Below, piece after piece: positions 1 through 11,100 of a stretch of 48,462 nt of DNA. The stretch lies in contig NJFT01000280.1 of assembly GCA_002221725.1 (NCBI GenBank), forward strand, positions 1-48,462. Reading direction: 5' to 3'. Each line of letters starts with the position of its first letter. The stretch's first letter is position 1. The notes below the pieces were generated by a model. That model saw only the letters and a list, made by a program, of their open reading frames with translations, was not told the origin of the DNA and ran no database searches. The DNA comes from Scedosporium boydii (lineage: Eukaryota; Ascomycota; Sordariomycetes; Microascales; Microascaceae). The position numbers were made by a program, and so were the translations under genes.

Positions 1-16
1 ATGGCTTGCTTCTGTA

Positions 17-29
17 TTTTTTTTTTTAT

Positions 30-63
<34 letters not shown>
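17..63. repeat. Poly-T homopolymer tracts
   Basis: There is a T11 run at 17-27 and a T32 run at 32-63. On the minus strand the long run is an A32 tract that begins only nine bases after the stop codon of the HET gene at 73-75. It lies at the very edge of the window, so its full context is not visible. Confidence 0.9.
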
Positions 64-68
<5 letters not shown>

Positions 69-72
69 TGAT

Positions 73-2410
73 TCACACTATAATTATCTCCTCAAGGTTC
101 TCCTTCAGCCCCAATCTGTCCTGCATCCGGCTCCAAGCCCATTTGTAGGTCGTCGCTGCCGACTGGAGGCGCCACTCCATCTCCTCTCCGAATTCCTGCT
201 CATCCCACATACCCCCGATGATGAACGTACTCGTAAAGCCTTCGGCAAACCCGACGAGACGATAAAAGTCTCCCTTCTTCCTCATCACAAGCGGCCTCTT
301 GACCCCGGACACAAGCATTACTGAATCACCCACTTGAGCCCCCTCGGGACAGTTCCCGAAATACCACGTCTTCTGGTCCGTGGGGTGGAATAGTGTCCTT
401 CTTGTGCGTGCGAGGTGGTTGCACGTCTCTGAGTGGAACTGCATAAGTTCAGCATCGGAGGCTAGGATCGTAAGAGCTTCGCGGGCACCCTTCTCGCTAG
501 TCACCTTCATCGTCTTGTGCCACCTGTTCCACTTCCGATAGGTATCCCTATTGGTGATTTCAGTATCCGTCAGCACCCTCCGCCTACTATCGTAAATGGT
601 GCGCCAGCCTGACGGGTCCCGTGTAATTATATCGTGGAGAGTAGTGATGTTGCTGAGGTGCAAAGACTCTTCAGCTCCGTCATAGATCGTACCAGTCTCT
701 CTGAACGTCTCGCAGCGCCAAAGAATACTGGTGATTTGCCTACCACGCACCAGCAGTTTCCCATCGCCCAGGAAGGAATATGGTTCTGATATTTCCGGCA
801 TTAGACTTCCACCGCCTGTTAGGTTATCTGGTCGAATCCACATCCTATCGGGACTGAGGCTCCAATCGGGCACCCAAGACGGCGTATCCGTATCAGCTGG
901 CGAACAAAACAGGAGCAAATTGAGTGACTCCGACCATGGCACCAACTTTTCAAAGAGCTCTTGAAAGATGACTTGCCGGGAGTTTGAGTAATCCGGATTC
1001 GCTAGGAAGAGGCCCATCTGCTCGAGTATGGCGCGGACACCAAAGGAATAATCTTTTGGCACTGTTGCGTTTCGTATAAGGATCTCGTGAATGATGGCTT
1101 CTTGGGGACTTAGAGCTTCCATCTTGACCAACTGGCCTCTCCTTAGCCTCGGCCAGGAGAAGACTCCGAATATTATCAGGACTCCCAGAACAAGCGGAGT
1201 AATGAGTGCTGCGAGGTGGACCCGCTCATGGAAATGAAAGAAAGGGTAGAAGAACACTGCAAAGACCAAGAGAGTTGGGCAGATGAACCGATAGATGATC
1301 TCCATGACGAGGTACCGTGCCCTGATCTTGCGGATGAAGGTAGCATAATCTGGAAGAAGGTGTTCTACAGAAGCCTTTCGAGTCAGCAACTGATCGCCAC
1401 CTTTCGTCTCGTCGTCCCGCAAAGGCAAATGAAGATGCAGCCAGAGAGTGACAAGCGCGAACCACCGGTAGCTGCCTTGGACAGCCTGTACAGCGTAGTA
1501 GTTGGAGTTTCTCCAGCGTTCGAGAAAGGCAACGCTATACACCAGGCAGCGCCAGGGCAGGACCTTAGTGCCGCAGAAAATCACCGGTCTGGAGGCTAGG
1601 AGAACTTCCTGCAGCGTCCATACACGGTCCACCCACAACCTTGACAGCGGACCATCGGAAACCTCTTGGGTTGAATTATTCTTTTGGGGGGACTTGAACG
1701 CCTCAAAACCTGTAGCAGAATCCTTGTGAGCATCGGGACCAAGTGGAGACCGCGCCATAATCGGAGCGAACAGGAACAAACAAATCCTTACCCTGTTGTC
1801 GCCAACGCGATTTAAATTCACGTAACGGCTTCGCACGCATCTCCCACCAGAGCTCCCACGCAGCCCTCCAGCTCAAGACGCCCGTGCTCGGCACCGTGTA
1901 TCCCAACTCTCCACCATTGGCCAAGTACTTCTGGAATCCCATCCCCTTCAATACGTCGATCGCAGCGTCGGACTCTGGGGTCCCTTCTCCTAGCCAAATA
2001 TAGACTTGATCCGCCCTCGAATAGATGTCGCGCATCAAGGGCAACTGGTGCTGCTTCTCCTCAATGGCCTCCTGGTTGATGCATATGGAGTCAACCCATA
2101 TGCTCATGGCGCCGTTGATTTTGCGTAGACGCCACAGCGCAGACCGGCAGTTTGCTGTGACTTGGATCTGGCAGCCGCCGCAGGAAATGGTCTCGGCTGG
2201 CGATGGTGGGCCCCAGACGTAGGATAGCGCGACGAACTGGGGCTTGTCATCGTCTAAGTTGATTATCTTCATAGTGCTTGTGATTTCTCGCTCATCTCGG
2301 TCGACTGGTTCCTCGATCTCGAGGATTCGAATCTGCCTTAGTCCTACGGAAGCAAGTGGAAGACTGGCGTAGAGATCCGCCACCGTCGTGGCTGCCTGCA
2401 TCGGCTCCAT
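73..2410 (-). CDS. HET-domain protein with two predicted membrane segments
   Basis: Heterokaryon incompatibility (HET) family protein; members trigger fungal programmed cell death on non-self recognition. Model: exons 1792-2410 and 73-1709 with an 82-nt GT..AG intron (1710-1791) whose phases match, giving about 751 aa. The first in-frame ATG is at 2410; reading further upstream uses only a TTG. All three HET blocks are visible: ALSYVWG (about residues 61-67), IWVDSICINQ (about 104-113) followed by IYSRADQVYIWLG, and RVWTLQEVLL (about 235-244) just after the intron. Exon 2 adds two adjacent hydrophobic stretches (about 348-366 and 371-391), suggesting a membrane-bound form. The C-terminal 350 residues have no motif I recognise beyond general HET-protein similarity. 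HET identity is secure; the specificity partner is unknown. Confidence 0.88.
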
Positions 2411-3785
2411 AATTCTCCCCGTTTCTTGGGACAAGGGCTAATTATATCGTCCGCATTGCTGAAATAGGTGGTAGCTGTCGCGATTCAATCTCGCACTACG
2501 TTGTACTAGACTGGAAACATGAAACACACCTAGTTTTGTGGGAGTTGCCGCGGCCGCCTTGGGCATCGTCCATGAAGGATTCTTGAGTGTCACGTGGTAT
2601 GGGACGGGCAAGGATTAGCAGCCAATTTTGCAGGATGGTCCGGGGGACAATTCGGGTGCACACTCCGAGCAAGAACGCGGAGTAGCTTCAAGATTACGGG
2701 GTGGAGTATTTCCTCAGCTCTCTGGGGTGTCCTGCCTGTCCCCAGCTCGTAAGAAGCTGGATATATCATGCCACGTGACGGCCGCAGGGTGCTCCGAGAT
2801 GACTGCTTAGTTGGGCACGAACGTATCATCCACTGCAAACGCCTCTGATCATTCGTGGAAGTAAACACGAATATGCCCTGGCCTCTTTTGTGGAACCGTG
2901 AACCCAATGAGGTCGATAACCAGCTTGTCCGCCTTGATCCCGCCTTGCCCACGCTGCAGACTCGACCAGCCATCCGAAATCGTCATCCTGTATAGCCAGA
3001 CACCACCAAGGCCGACGACGAGCGTCGTTCCCCGACCAAAAATTGGAAAAAACGGGGGAGAGCTGTTCACGGTTTTTGGCCAATTGATGCCACTTGGAGC
3101 GTACGAAGTTGCCTCGAAACTGTCCATGCAGAAATCACATATGGACGGCTTCATCTTATTTCAGGCCGGAATCGACTTTCCCGGACTACTAACTTGGGAT
3201 TCTTCTGGCGCCCGCATCTACGTCTTGTCTTGAGCCCACCTCTCGCGTAATATCTTTCGGATTCAGTATCAGTAACATCATTTGTTTACTTAGCCACTAA
3301 ACCATAAGGTATAGCAGAGGCACCCATTGCTGCGGCGTAACTTCATTCTCGAAGATGCTAAGCGTAAGTAATGGAGGTTAAAATTTGCAGCAAGATCAGG
3401 TTAGGAGGTTGTCTTAAATAGACTTAACCGAGGCAAGCCTAAGCTATCGGCCGCTATCTTAGGATATTGCACGCATACCTCCTCCGAGTTTCCCCTACGA
3501 GCGACCTGTCTATATTTACCTACCTACTAAGTAATAGGTTAAAGAATTATACCTCCACATCTCGCACATCCCAAAATAGAATAGCATAGGAATCACCCTG
3601 CACACACAGATGCCATGTGCTACAAGCAGACATTGCGGGCTTGTGACCCAAGAAATGTAAAATGTAAAATATGGAATATGTAGTAATGCTTGAAAACTTA
3701 GCGCAGGTAGTAGGCTAAGTGGAATTGAGCCCACACTTTGACCTCAAGCCCTCAATTTGTGCTTCGACTGACAGCCCCGGTGCAC
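2411..3785. other. Intergenic region, possible HET-like relic on minus strand
   Basis: No convincing intact gene. A 101-codon ATG frame on the minus strand (2849-3154) starts MKPSICDFCMDSF, which resembles the Cys-pair N-terminus of HET proteins, but nothing that follows is recognisable and both strands are open here. It is at most a decayed 5' fragment. 3234-3785 shows nothing gene-like. Confidence 0.3.
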
Positions 3786-4764
3786 CTAGGCAAGGCCCCA
3801 GAATTTCATTGCAAGATCACCCTGAAAGGGAGGAATATGTCCACCACCCTGGACCTCAAATCCCACTAGCTCTGTTCCGTCTCCATATGTGATTCTCTTC
3901 CAATTGGCGATAGGGTCATTTGTAGTGTTTTTTGTGAACTCGAGTCCTTTGACCGTAGCCCACTGGTCTAGTTGGGCCTTGAGGTTGTTGACAGTGACGG
4001 CAAAGTCGGCCGTCCCATGGATGACCATTATTTTTGGGTACGTGCCCTCGTATTCTGGATAGCACCCGTGAGCAAGGTCAGCCCACTGCTGAGCGGTGTA
4101 TGTGCTCGCCTTGTCACCCAGAGGACAGCTAAGATCCGATGACAGCGGGGTCGACATAGGTGACCCAGCCCAACAAGCAGCGGGAACGCCAGAATATGAT
4201 ATCGCTCCTTTAAAGAGATCGGGGTAGGTAGCTGCGAGAACGTTTGTTTCCATGGCACCTGATGAACCGCCGACGACGAAGACTTTCTCCGGATCACCGT
4301 TATACGTCTCAATAGCCCACCTCGTCATACCAGCCAGACCCTGAGAGTCTCCGCCCCCGTCATGCTTCAGGGACTTCTCCGAGTGAGCGTCCCAGCAATT
4401 CATTCCACTTTGACTCTTTGAAGTTGGGTAGAGCACAACAAATCCGTATTGATCTGCGTATTTATTTAATCCGGTCATAGACTCGTACATCTGCCCGGTG
4501 CCGCCACATGGGTGTAACTAGGGTCTCTATGTGAGCAACAATCTAGTGACCTGGAAATCTAGGAATCCTAATATTGGGAATACTCACGGCAAGGACGACT
4601 GCTGGACTCTCCGATAACTGATCTGGAGTATACACAATCACGGCGCCAAGGTTGGTCGGATTGTCGCCCCATTCTGTGATTTGCTTGCGGGTACCCGCAT
4701 GAGCAAGGCCGACAAGGACTGAGAGAGTAGCCAAAGCCACCTTGCGTAGGGACAAGGAAGACAT
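3786..4764 (-). CDS. Secreted CE1 acetylxylan esterase / feruloyl esterase-type enzyme
   Basis: Carbohydrate esterase family 1 (PHB-depolymerase-like alpha/beta hydrolase), expected to remove acetyl or feruloyl groups from xylan outside the cell. Exons 4588-4764 (59 codons) and 3786-4517, with a 70-nt intron (4518-4587, GTGAGT donor, TAG acceptor, phase 0), give 302 aa, the usual length for fungal catalytic-only CE1 enzymes. Residues 1-23 form a signal peptide ending AHA. The nucleophile serine lies in GGSSGAM (about 142-148). The acid is the Asp of HGTAD (about 230) and the catalytic His lies in GGGHIPP near the C-terminus. The oxyanion-type LHPCGGT motif begins exon 2. No CBM1 cellulose-binding module is present. 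Acetylxylan versus feruloyl specificity cannot be settled from sequence alone. Confidence 0.9.
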
Positions 4765-6779
4765 GATTAGACGAAAAGGGAACCTAGGAGAAAATCTTGC
4801 GTGGAGTTTGGTAGTTGATGTGTAGGGAACCTGCTCTCTTCAACATGCTGGCATGGTATGGCTCTTTTTAGCAGAAGATAGCTGAATCTTATACCAGTTC
4901 ATGTCCCCGCGTTTGGTAGGATCCCAGATGGACAGAAAATGAAAAATCCACCATTCGGAGGAAACGGCTATGGCCAAAGAACGGAACTGACCTAGATTCC
5001 TCCTTCGCGCAAGTTTCATTATCCTGAATGGTATGGGAATAGATGAGGCCGCGACGAATTTTTTCTTCGGCTTCTCGACACGGCAGTGGAGGAGTGAAAT
5101 GTTGCAAGTTGCCATCTTCAAAGCGCGGCCCCAATTGGTTCCGCACGGAAATCTCGGCCACGAGCAAAAAGGTATGGAAACGACTGTCGGCTGTCTGGTC
5201 GCATACCGCTACGAAGTAGGTGACCGGGACGTTGAATCAGTAATTAATTTAACAGCAATGCGACCATCGACTGCATGACTTTTCAATATAGGCTGAGGTG
5301 AAGTGGCCGGGGCTATAAAACGTATCTTGGTAAGTAGTCCTAATTGGCGGGTAAAAGGCTTGATCAATGGCTATTCAACCGACACTCTAGACGCAACCAA
5401 TAGAGTCATCATTGATGGAAGGGCTAAGTATTACGCTTACGCTACCATAGTACCTGTTAACGTATTACTGGGGCATCGCGCGTCTCACGGAGTATGTGAA
5501 GGAGGACTAAAATGGCCTCAGAGGTGGGTTCGTTCTTCCTACGTTGTTGAATCACGAGGTCTGTTTGAACTTCTACTATGACAGCTCTTGAGAACAATGT
5601 TGTAAGATGTCCTTCCACCGGCAGATTCATACGCATGACGTCGTGCACAATTTTCTGTAGTCAATGAGTAGGCAAAGATCGGAGTATACATTCATAGCCA
5701 TAGAGTCCTATATGACTTCGAGTGGCTAGATATGGTAGCTGTTGCTCGCGATCAATATGCAGATGCTGCATGATCACCCGGAGCTTTTAAATGACAGCCC
5801 GTTTCTGGCCAGGTTTGGACCTGGTGTCGACGCGGTGCTTGGCTACCTTCGCACCAGAATCGGGAAATTCGGGCTTGTGGAGAGCGGTTTCGGCCCTAGG
5901 ATTTGGAGTTTCGCCGATCGGGCGGGGTGGAAACTGCTCCACAAGGCGCTGAATCCCAACCCTAGGCGTATCCTCGTCCCGACATCGATCTCCATGTCGT
6001 TCTATACGCTTCGCGCGCGAGGCACAGCGGGAGGCACAATCTACGAAGACCACTTCCACCGGTTCTGGGGGGCGGCAACTTGCGCTATACATAACATTGC
6101 CCCGCGTTGCCCTAGCCTGAATCCGGTAAATCACCTAAATCACCCGAGGCTAGGAGAAAGAACACGGGAATCCGATGTTTCCGTTGGCTGGCTATGCGAT
6201 CCTGCTGGCGAAATCTGCATACCGTCTTGGGGCCAATGTCACCTCAAGTTCAGCGAATCACCCGCCTCCACTTTTCTGAGATTCATTGTTCCCCCCTCTC
6301 GTATTCGCTCGCGGCTCGGTCCAACCGACTAAGCAACCCGCGAGCATAGCTTGGGCGGAAATTCCGGGTCACGTTCTACGCCCACTCGGTAAGAACTGTA
6401 TCGGCTCCCGGGGGGTTGGTTCTCTTGATGCCATTACGGATAAAAGCTCATGTACCGGGCCTAATACCGCAACGCCCAATAGCAATCACAGGCATCGGCG
6501 TCACCGGTTTACTGTGTAACCGCTGCAGAGATGCTGCGTCGCTCAGTCTTGCCTTGGGCCTTGTTAGCCCTCCCTCATTGCCCCCGGGCCGGTTTCAAAG
6601 AGCCAGATGTAGAGTTCCGGCCCAAATTTCGATATCGGTTAGTTTTTCCTCGAAGCCATCTTTCATCCCTCCTCCCTCTTGCCTTTCCTTCGGAACGCAT
6701 GACAAAAGATAAAATGAAGAAGAGCTTACTGGGAGCGTATGCGCGAGAGTAGGTTTCGGGATGCTAGTATTTCTGCAGA
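4765..6779. other. Intergenic region without a convincing gene
   Basis: Two kilobases upstream of the esterase. The longest open frame with an ATG is 5757-6332 (+, 191 codons). It has no family motif, and the opposite strand is also open over 5787-6134, so I do not call it a gene. The rest shows nothing recognisable. Confidence 0.5.
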
Positions 6780-6781
6780 TA

Positions 6782-7762
6782 AGTTGGACCCCCCCCTTGC
6801 TGACACCCCTTTTTTCATATAAAACAGCGAAAAGTTATAGTTTTTAAAAGTCTATATCTCCACCAATTCTTAATATATTTTAATATAACTTATAATCTAG
6901 CTTATATTTAATAAATTTAATAAATAAATAAATTTAAATATAAAATTTAAAAAAAGAGTAGCCTATTGTAAAAGATTAAACTATAAAGTATTAAATCTTA
7001 TATAAATTATATATAAACTTAAAACTTAAGTAACTTTTAAATAAGTAAACTATAAATAATAAAATTTAATATATAGTATAGTAATATAAGTAAAATTAAA
7101 TATTAAAAAGACTTAAGTTATAATATTTTTTTAATATTTAATTTTAGAAAGTACTTTTTTTTTAATATAAAGAAAAAAGTATTATTAATATACTCTAGTT
7201 TATAAATATTTATAAAGTAAAAAATAATAGAATTAGCTATATATTTTTTGATTATATAATATATTATATTACCTTAGTTATTCTTAGTTTTAGTTTATAT
7301 ATAATTATATAGTATTTTGAAATCTATATTTTAACTATCTACTACATATTATCTTTTTACTAAATTTTACGTTTATATTTTTTTCCTTACTAATAACTAT
7401 AGAAAGAAACAATATCTAAACTTTTATTATTATATATAAAGGATTAGTAGAGATATAAACTCCTACAAATCGCTGTTTTGTATGGGAAAAGGGTGTCAGG
7501 ATGTAAGGATATACTGTATATAGCTCGAGGAAAGACCAGTGTCACTAAGAAGTATGTGTTTTTCAAAAGTCAATTGATAATTAAGACTTCAACTTGCCCC
7601 CTAGAATGACTTGTCTGCTGCGAGAAACGCCTTTTGTCTCCGACCGCGCTCCGACCAGGCTCCGCAGCTGAGTCATCTGACGGCAAGTCCCGTGCCACAG
7701 TGCGCTCTCGCTCATGCCTTACACAGGAAGTGGGGGGTGTCAGCAAAGGGGGGGGTCCAACT
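6782..7762. mobile_element. TA-flanked Tc1/mariner-like (Fot1/pogo type) MITE or RIP-decayed element
   Basis: The ends are inverted copies beginning AGTTGGACCCCCCCC and flanked by TA at 6780-6781 and 7763-7764, the target duplication of the Tc1/mariner/pogo group. The left inverted repeat covers about 6782-6829. Its partner on the right is split in two: the inner half at 7471-7499 and the outer half at 7744-7762. The two halves are separated by about 235 bp of different composition, with GGGTGTCAG repeated on both sides. The interior (about 6830-7470) is extremely AT-rich with no open frame, as expected for a non-autonomous element or one degraded by RIP. Confidence 0.8.
7491..7743. mobile_element. 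Candidate insertion (about 235 bp) nested in the MITE's right inverted repeat
   Basis: The direct repeat GGGTGTCAG occurs at 7491-7499 and 7735-7743. Removing one copy and the intervening 7500-7734 rejoins the two halves of the right inverted repeat exactly. The segment is GC-normal, unlike the AT-rich interior. A short inverted match (ATGTAAGG near 7501, CCTTACAC near 7717) is not exactly terminal, so the element type is uncertain. A nine-base target duplication would suit a Mutator-like insertion. Confidence 0.5.
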
Positions 7763-7932
7763 TATTGCTTCCCAGGATACGCAGAGTCTTGCGGTTGCTG
7801 GCGCAGGGAGGAGGTGGAATTTGTCCCTTTTTACTTGTACGGAATTCCTAGTGATGATGTCACGACACCGACGGACAGGAACAAATATTGATTCGGAACG
7901 CGAACTTTCAATGACATCTTCAATCTACCTAG

Positions 7933-10900
7933 TCAGGAGACCATGATCATCTCTTTGAGGAGCGAGACGCCGCCGGCGCTTCGAGTCTCCGCGACTTCGA
8001 ATGTCATATCCTTCAAGTACAACACGAAGTGCAAGATCGTGGCAGCGATAGCCAGTGACGCTGAGATTGAGGCCCAGTCTAGTAAATTGAACGGGAAAAT
8101 AATTAGCGAGCTATACAACAAAGCCCCTATATTCAATCTCTTACCCCCCTCAGTACTTATCCACTTGTCAAATTCCTCACAAATCACTCCTTGCCTATAT
8201 TCAAGCTCGCTTTCCGACGTAGTTTCCAATTCTGATCTCCTTCCCACCTCCATAGCATGTAAAGCTTCTGATCCACGGAGTGTCCTAATACTTTTATATA
8301 TGCCCTGCGCGGGGTATGCAAGCAGGCCAAACATTGCTTCTCACGTGTTGGAAGCGAGTTAGCCTTCAAACACATATAGCACATTGATCAGCCCAGGGGG
8401 TTTAGGAAGTACGTAGCCTACATACCGCTTCCTAGTTTAGCTACCAGACCTATAGAACCTTTACCGAGTCCTTTAAGGAAGCCTAGAGTGCCATCATTCT
8501 TGGCACCCTCCAGTGGTTGAGTGATGACGCCGGTAATACCCTCGTAAAATCCCGTCCCAGCATTCTGCGGTGAGACATCGATCACGTTAGATAATATATT
8601 TTTCACGGCTTGGAGTCGTTTTTCATGAGAAGTGGATGCGAACCTTTACGGCGACTGCACTCCCAGTCTTCCAGCCCGTGACTGGGCCATGATCCTTTAC
8701 TCTGTCGCCATATAGCCGAGGCGTGTTCCTCATGCCTTCTGCGAGTGCCAACGGGACGTCTACCAGTACGCCTTTGGCCAGAGATGTCGCCATCCCAGCA
8801 ACACTTTGCGCCGATGCAGCAGTTGCGGATTGAACCCCCGCGCCACGCGCTCGCTTGAGCTCCTTGAACGGGTTACTAAAGCTACCGCCCAGCGCAGAAG
8901 TAAAGTCGGTCAAGACGCCAAAAATAGATGAAGCACCAGCGGTAAGGGGTTCCCATCGGCTAATCTCGGCATGGTAGTCTTTTGTTCGCAGTCTGAACGG
9001 AAAAGGAGTATCAGCCGCCCATCGATCCCGTGATTATTAGGTGAAGAAGATAATAGTAAGTACTGACAGTTCGAAGTTGGAAGGCTTTGACTTCCCCGCT
9101 CTGACTAGAAGTATGAGCACCTGGTCTGAGACTTTAAGGAGCTTTGTTCCAGCTTTTCTGGACGTATGTCGATATCGCCAACGGGCAGGGTACTGTGGAG
9201 CCAGATCGCAGGTCATCTCTGCCAAAGGCAGACGGTTAACAAAAGACAATACAGCAGAGCTTACACCATTCTCCTTTCGCATCTGGGCCGCGATCTTCTC
9301 CGCAGCATTTTGGGTTTCGGGCCTATGGCAGAACGCAATAGCCTTGCTCAGACTCTCAACCGACAGGGCTTTAGGTGGGATAGGCGAAGGCCTAGCTCCC
9401 TTGGACGCTACGACATGTCCCCAAAACGGTTGGCTGTGTTGATTACTGTCAGCACCCCGTCTGCCCGTCCGGTAGCTATCCGCTCAAAGCCCCCCTTCCA
9501 TTTCTTCCAAATGAGCATGGACATCAGTACTCACTCGCCAAAGAACGGTACGATTGTATTTGGACGCCCATTGAGCAAGGCACAGGCCGTTGTGCCGGCG
9601 CCGCTATGATGCACAACAGCAGAGACCCGCTTGAAGAGCCACTCTGGACCTTGTATATCGCTCAGTTTCGAACCGCTTCTCTCCGCACGCAAATAAAGAA
9701 GGTGGCAAGCATACCGTGGGGGCAATCTCCGAGATAAAAAAAACGTCATCAGTATGAGATTCCTCGGCGCCTAGCTTGCTCCAGCCTCGAGATATAATGG
9801 CTCTGGCCCCTGCTTGCCGACATGCGTCCTTGATAAGCCGCGTCATCGCAGCGGGGTCTTCAATAACGATGCTGCCAAAGCCTATATACACGGTGATTGA
9901 GCCCCGTGCTAGAAAGACCTCAAGATCTGGAGGCGGTGTATAAGCGGGTTCATCGCGTAAGAAGAAACCACTGATGTCTTTATCACTAACGTCAGCCACG
10001 GGAGCGAGATTGGGAATTTAGTACTGTCTAGGCTTCCATACCGACATTCGTTCCCCAATCGCTCGGCTTACCAACCAGGGACGGAGACCAGCAGTACGTC
10101 CATGGTACGCCCATGTGCTTGACAATATCCAGGCCAATTGCAGCTAGCAATGCCTCAAGCCCTAGGTCTCGCTGCCGCCATGCATTGATGATGTCGCCAA
10201 GCCTACATCGAGATCGCACGTCAGTAGAAAAGCCAATCCAAGCAAAATCAAGGGTTCAAAGGCCGTTGAATATTGTCAACGCAGTGCTTACCCTTGCCAA
10301 GCCATTATATCAATGACGGCGTAGCTGTGATAGTTCGAGGCCCCTTCGGTCACGTTGTCTGTTTTGAGATTCGAAAGGGGGTGAGGGAACATCCGTGTGG
10401 TAGTCCAGGGCATAGTAAACATCATGTGCAGGGCAATCCCTAAGGCCTGAGCACAGTGAGCGTGGGCGAAGCTCGGAGGATTCGCAATAATGGCATCCGC
10501 CACAAACGGTTTGCCGGAGTCCGGGTCGGGCTCGACGCAGGCGCGCCAGCATCCACGCAACATCTCGTATATCATTTTTCGCTTTCGTCTAATGTCGCCC
10601 TGGAGGGGACTCTCCATTGAGGGGATAAGCCCAGGGTTTCTTACCATGTACTGGAAGGGCCGGACGATGAGCTGCCACGTCCACTGTGAAGCGTTAAAGG
10701 GGTCGGATCGGTCAAGTAACTTACGGACATCAATTCCTCGGGGTCTCCACCAATTGGATAGAATTCCAAGCCTGAAGAGCGAACGAAGTTGGCAAAGTTG
10801 TCGTGTGTAGCCAGGCGAACGCGGTGGCCATGGGACCGTAGAGCATTTCCCAGTGCGATAAAGGGTTGCTGCAACGCCTGGTCAGCTAGCTGCCCGAGGC

Positions 10901-11100
10901 GGGATTATATCACTACGTGAGAGGCCTACCTCGACTACCGACGACTTGAAGGATGATATTGATGGGGGGGGCAGGGAAGTTGCTGTGCCTGCGGGGGCAG
11001 GGGTTGTGATGGTCCTTCCAGGGGCGGAGAGAGGAGTTGCTCAAGTTCTAAAGGCGATCGTGACGCGAAGTGAACATCCAAGTTGCCGTGAGCTGAATTA
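7933..11100 (-). pseudogene. UDP-sterol glucosyltransferase-like gene (GT1/GT28 type), frame-disrupted
   Basis: Homologue of fungal sterol 3-beta-glucosyltransferase-like proteins that transfer glucose from UDP-glucose. Exons I can place: about 10930-11090, then up to 10885 (or 10868)-10725, 10650-10292, 10202-10042, 9977-9723, about 9660-9535, 9433-9068, 8992-8650, 8564-8426, 8336-7933. Most junctions have agreeing phases. N-terminal motif QVVGSR, central ANPPSFAHAHCAQALGI, HHSGAGTTA of the UDP-sugar-binding region, and a C-terminal tail (FYEGITGVITQPLEGAK, GLGKG) like that fused to fungal members. Two places need a frame change: the C8 run (G10964-10971) before QVVGSR, and a C5 run (G9718-9722) before EWLFKRV, where one extra C would restore the family PHEWLF motif and a legal splice. 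The GDVQP motif is also altered at the first intron. No start ATG was found. Either a decaying gene or one with homopolymer sequence errors. An optional 66-nt intron near the 3' end does not change frame. Confidence 0.7.

Noticed and set aside
5757..6332. 191-codon plus-strand frame with an ATG
   Set aside because: No motif, no signal peptide, no splice support, and the opposite strand is open over much of the same stretch.
7943..8362. Plus-strand frame of 139 codons
   Set aside because: Exactly antisense to the last exon of the glucosyltransferase-like gene, whose protein matches its family.
8565..8649. Apparent frameshift between two glucosyltransferase exons
   Set aside because: Fully explained by an 85-nt intron with a GTAAAG donor, CTAACG branch point and CGCAG acceptor in matching phase.
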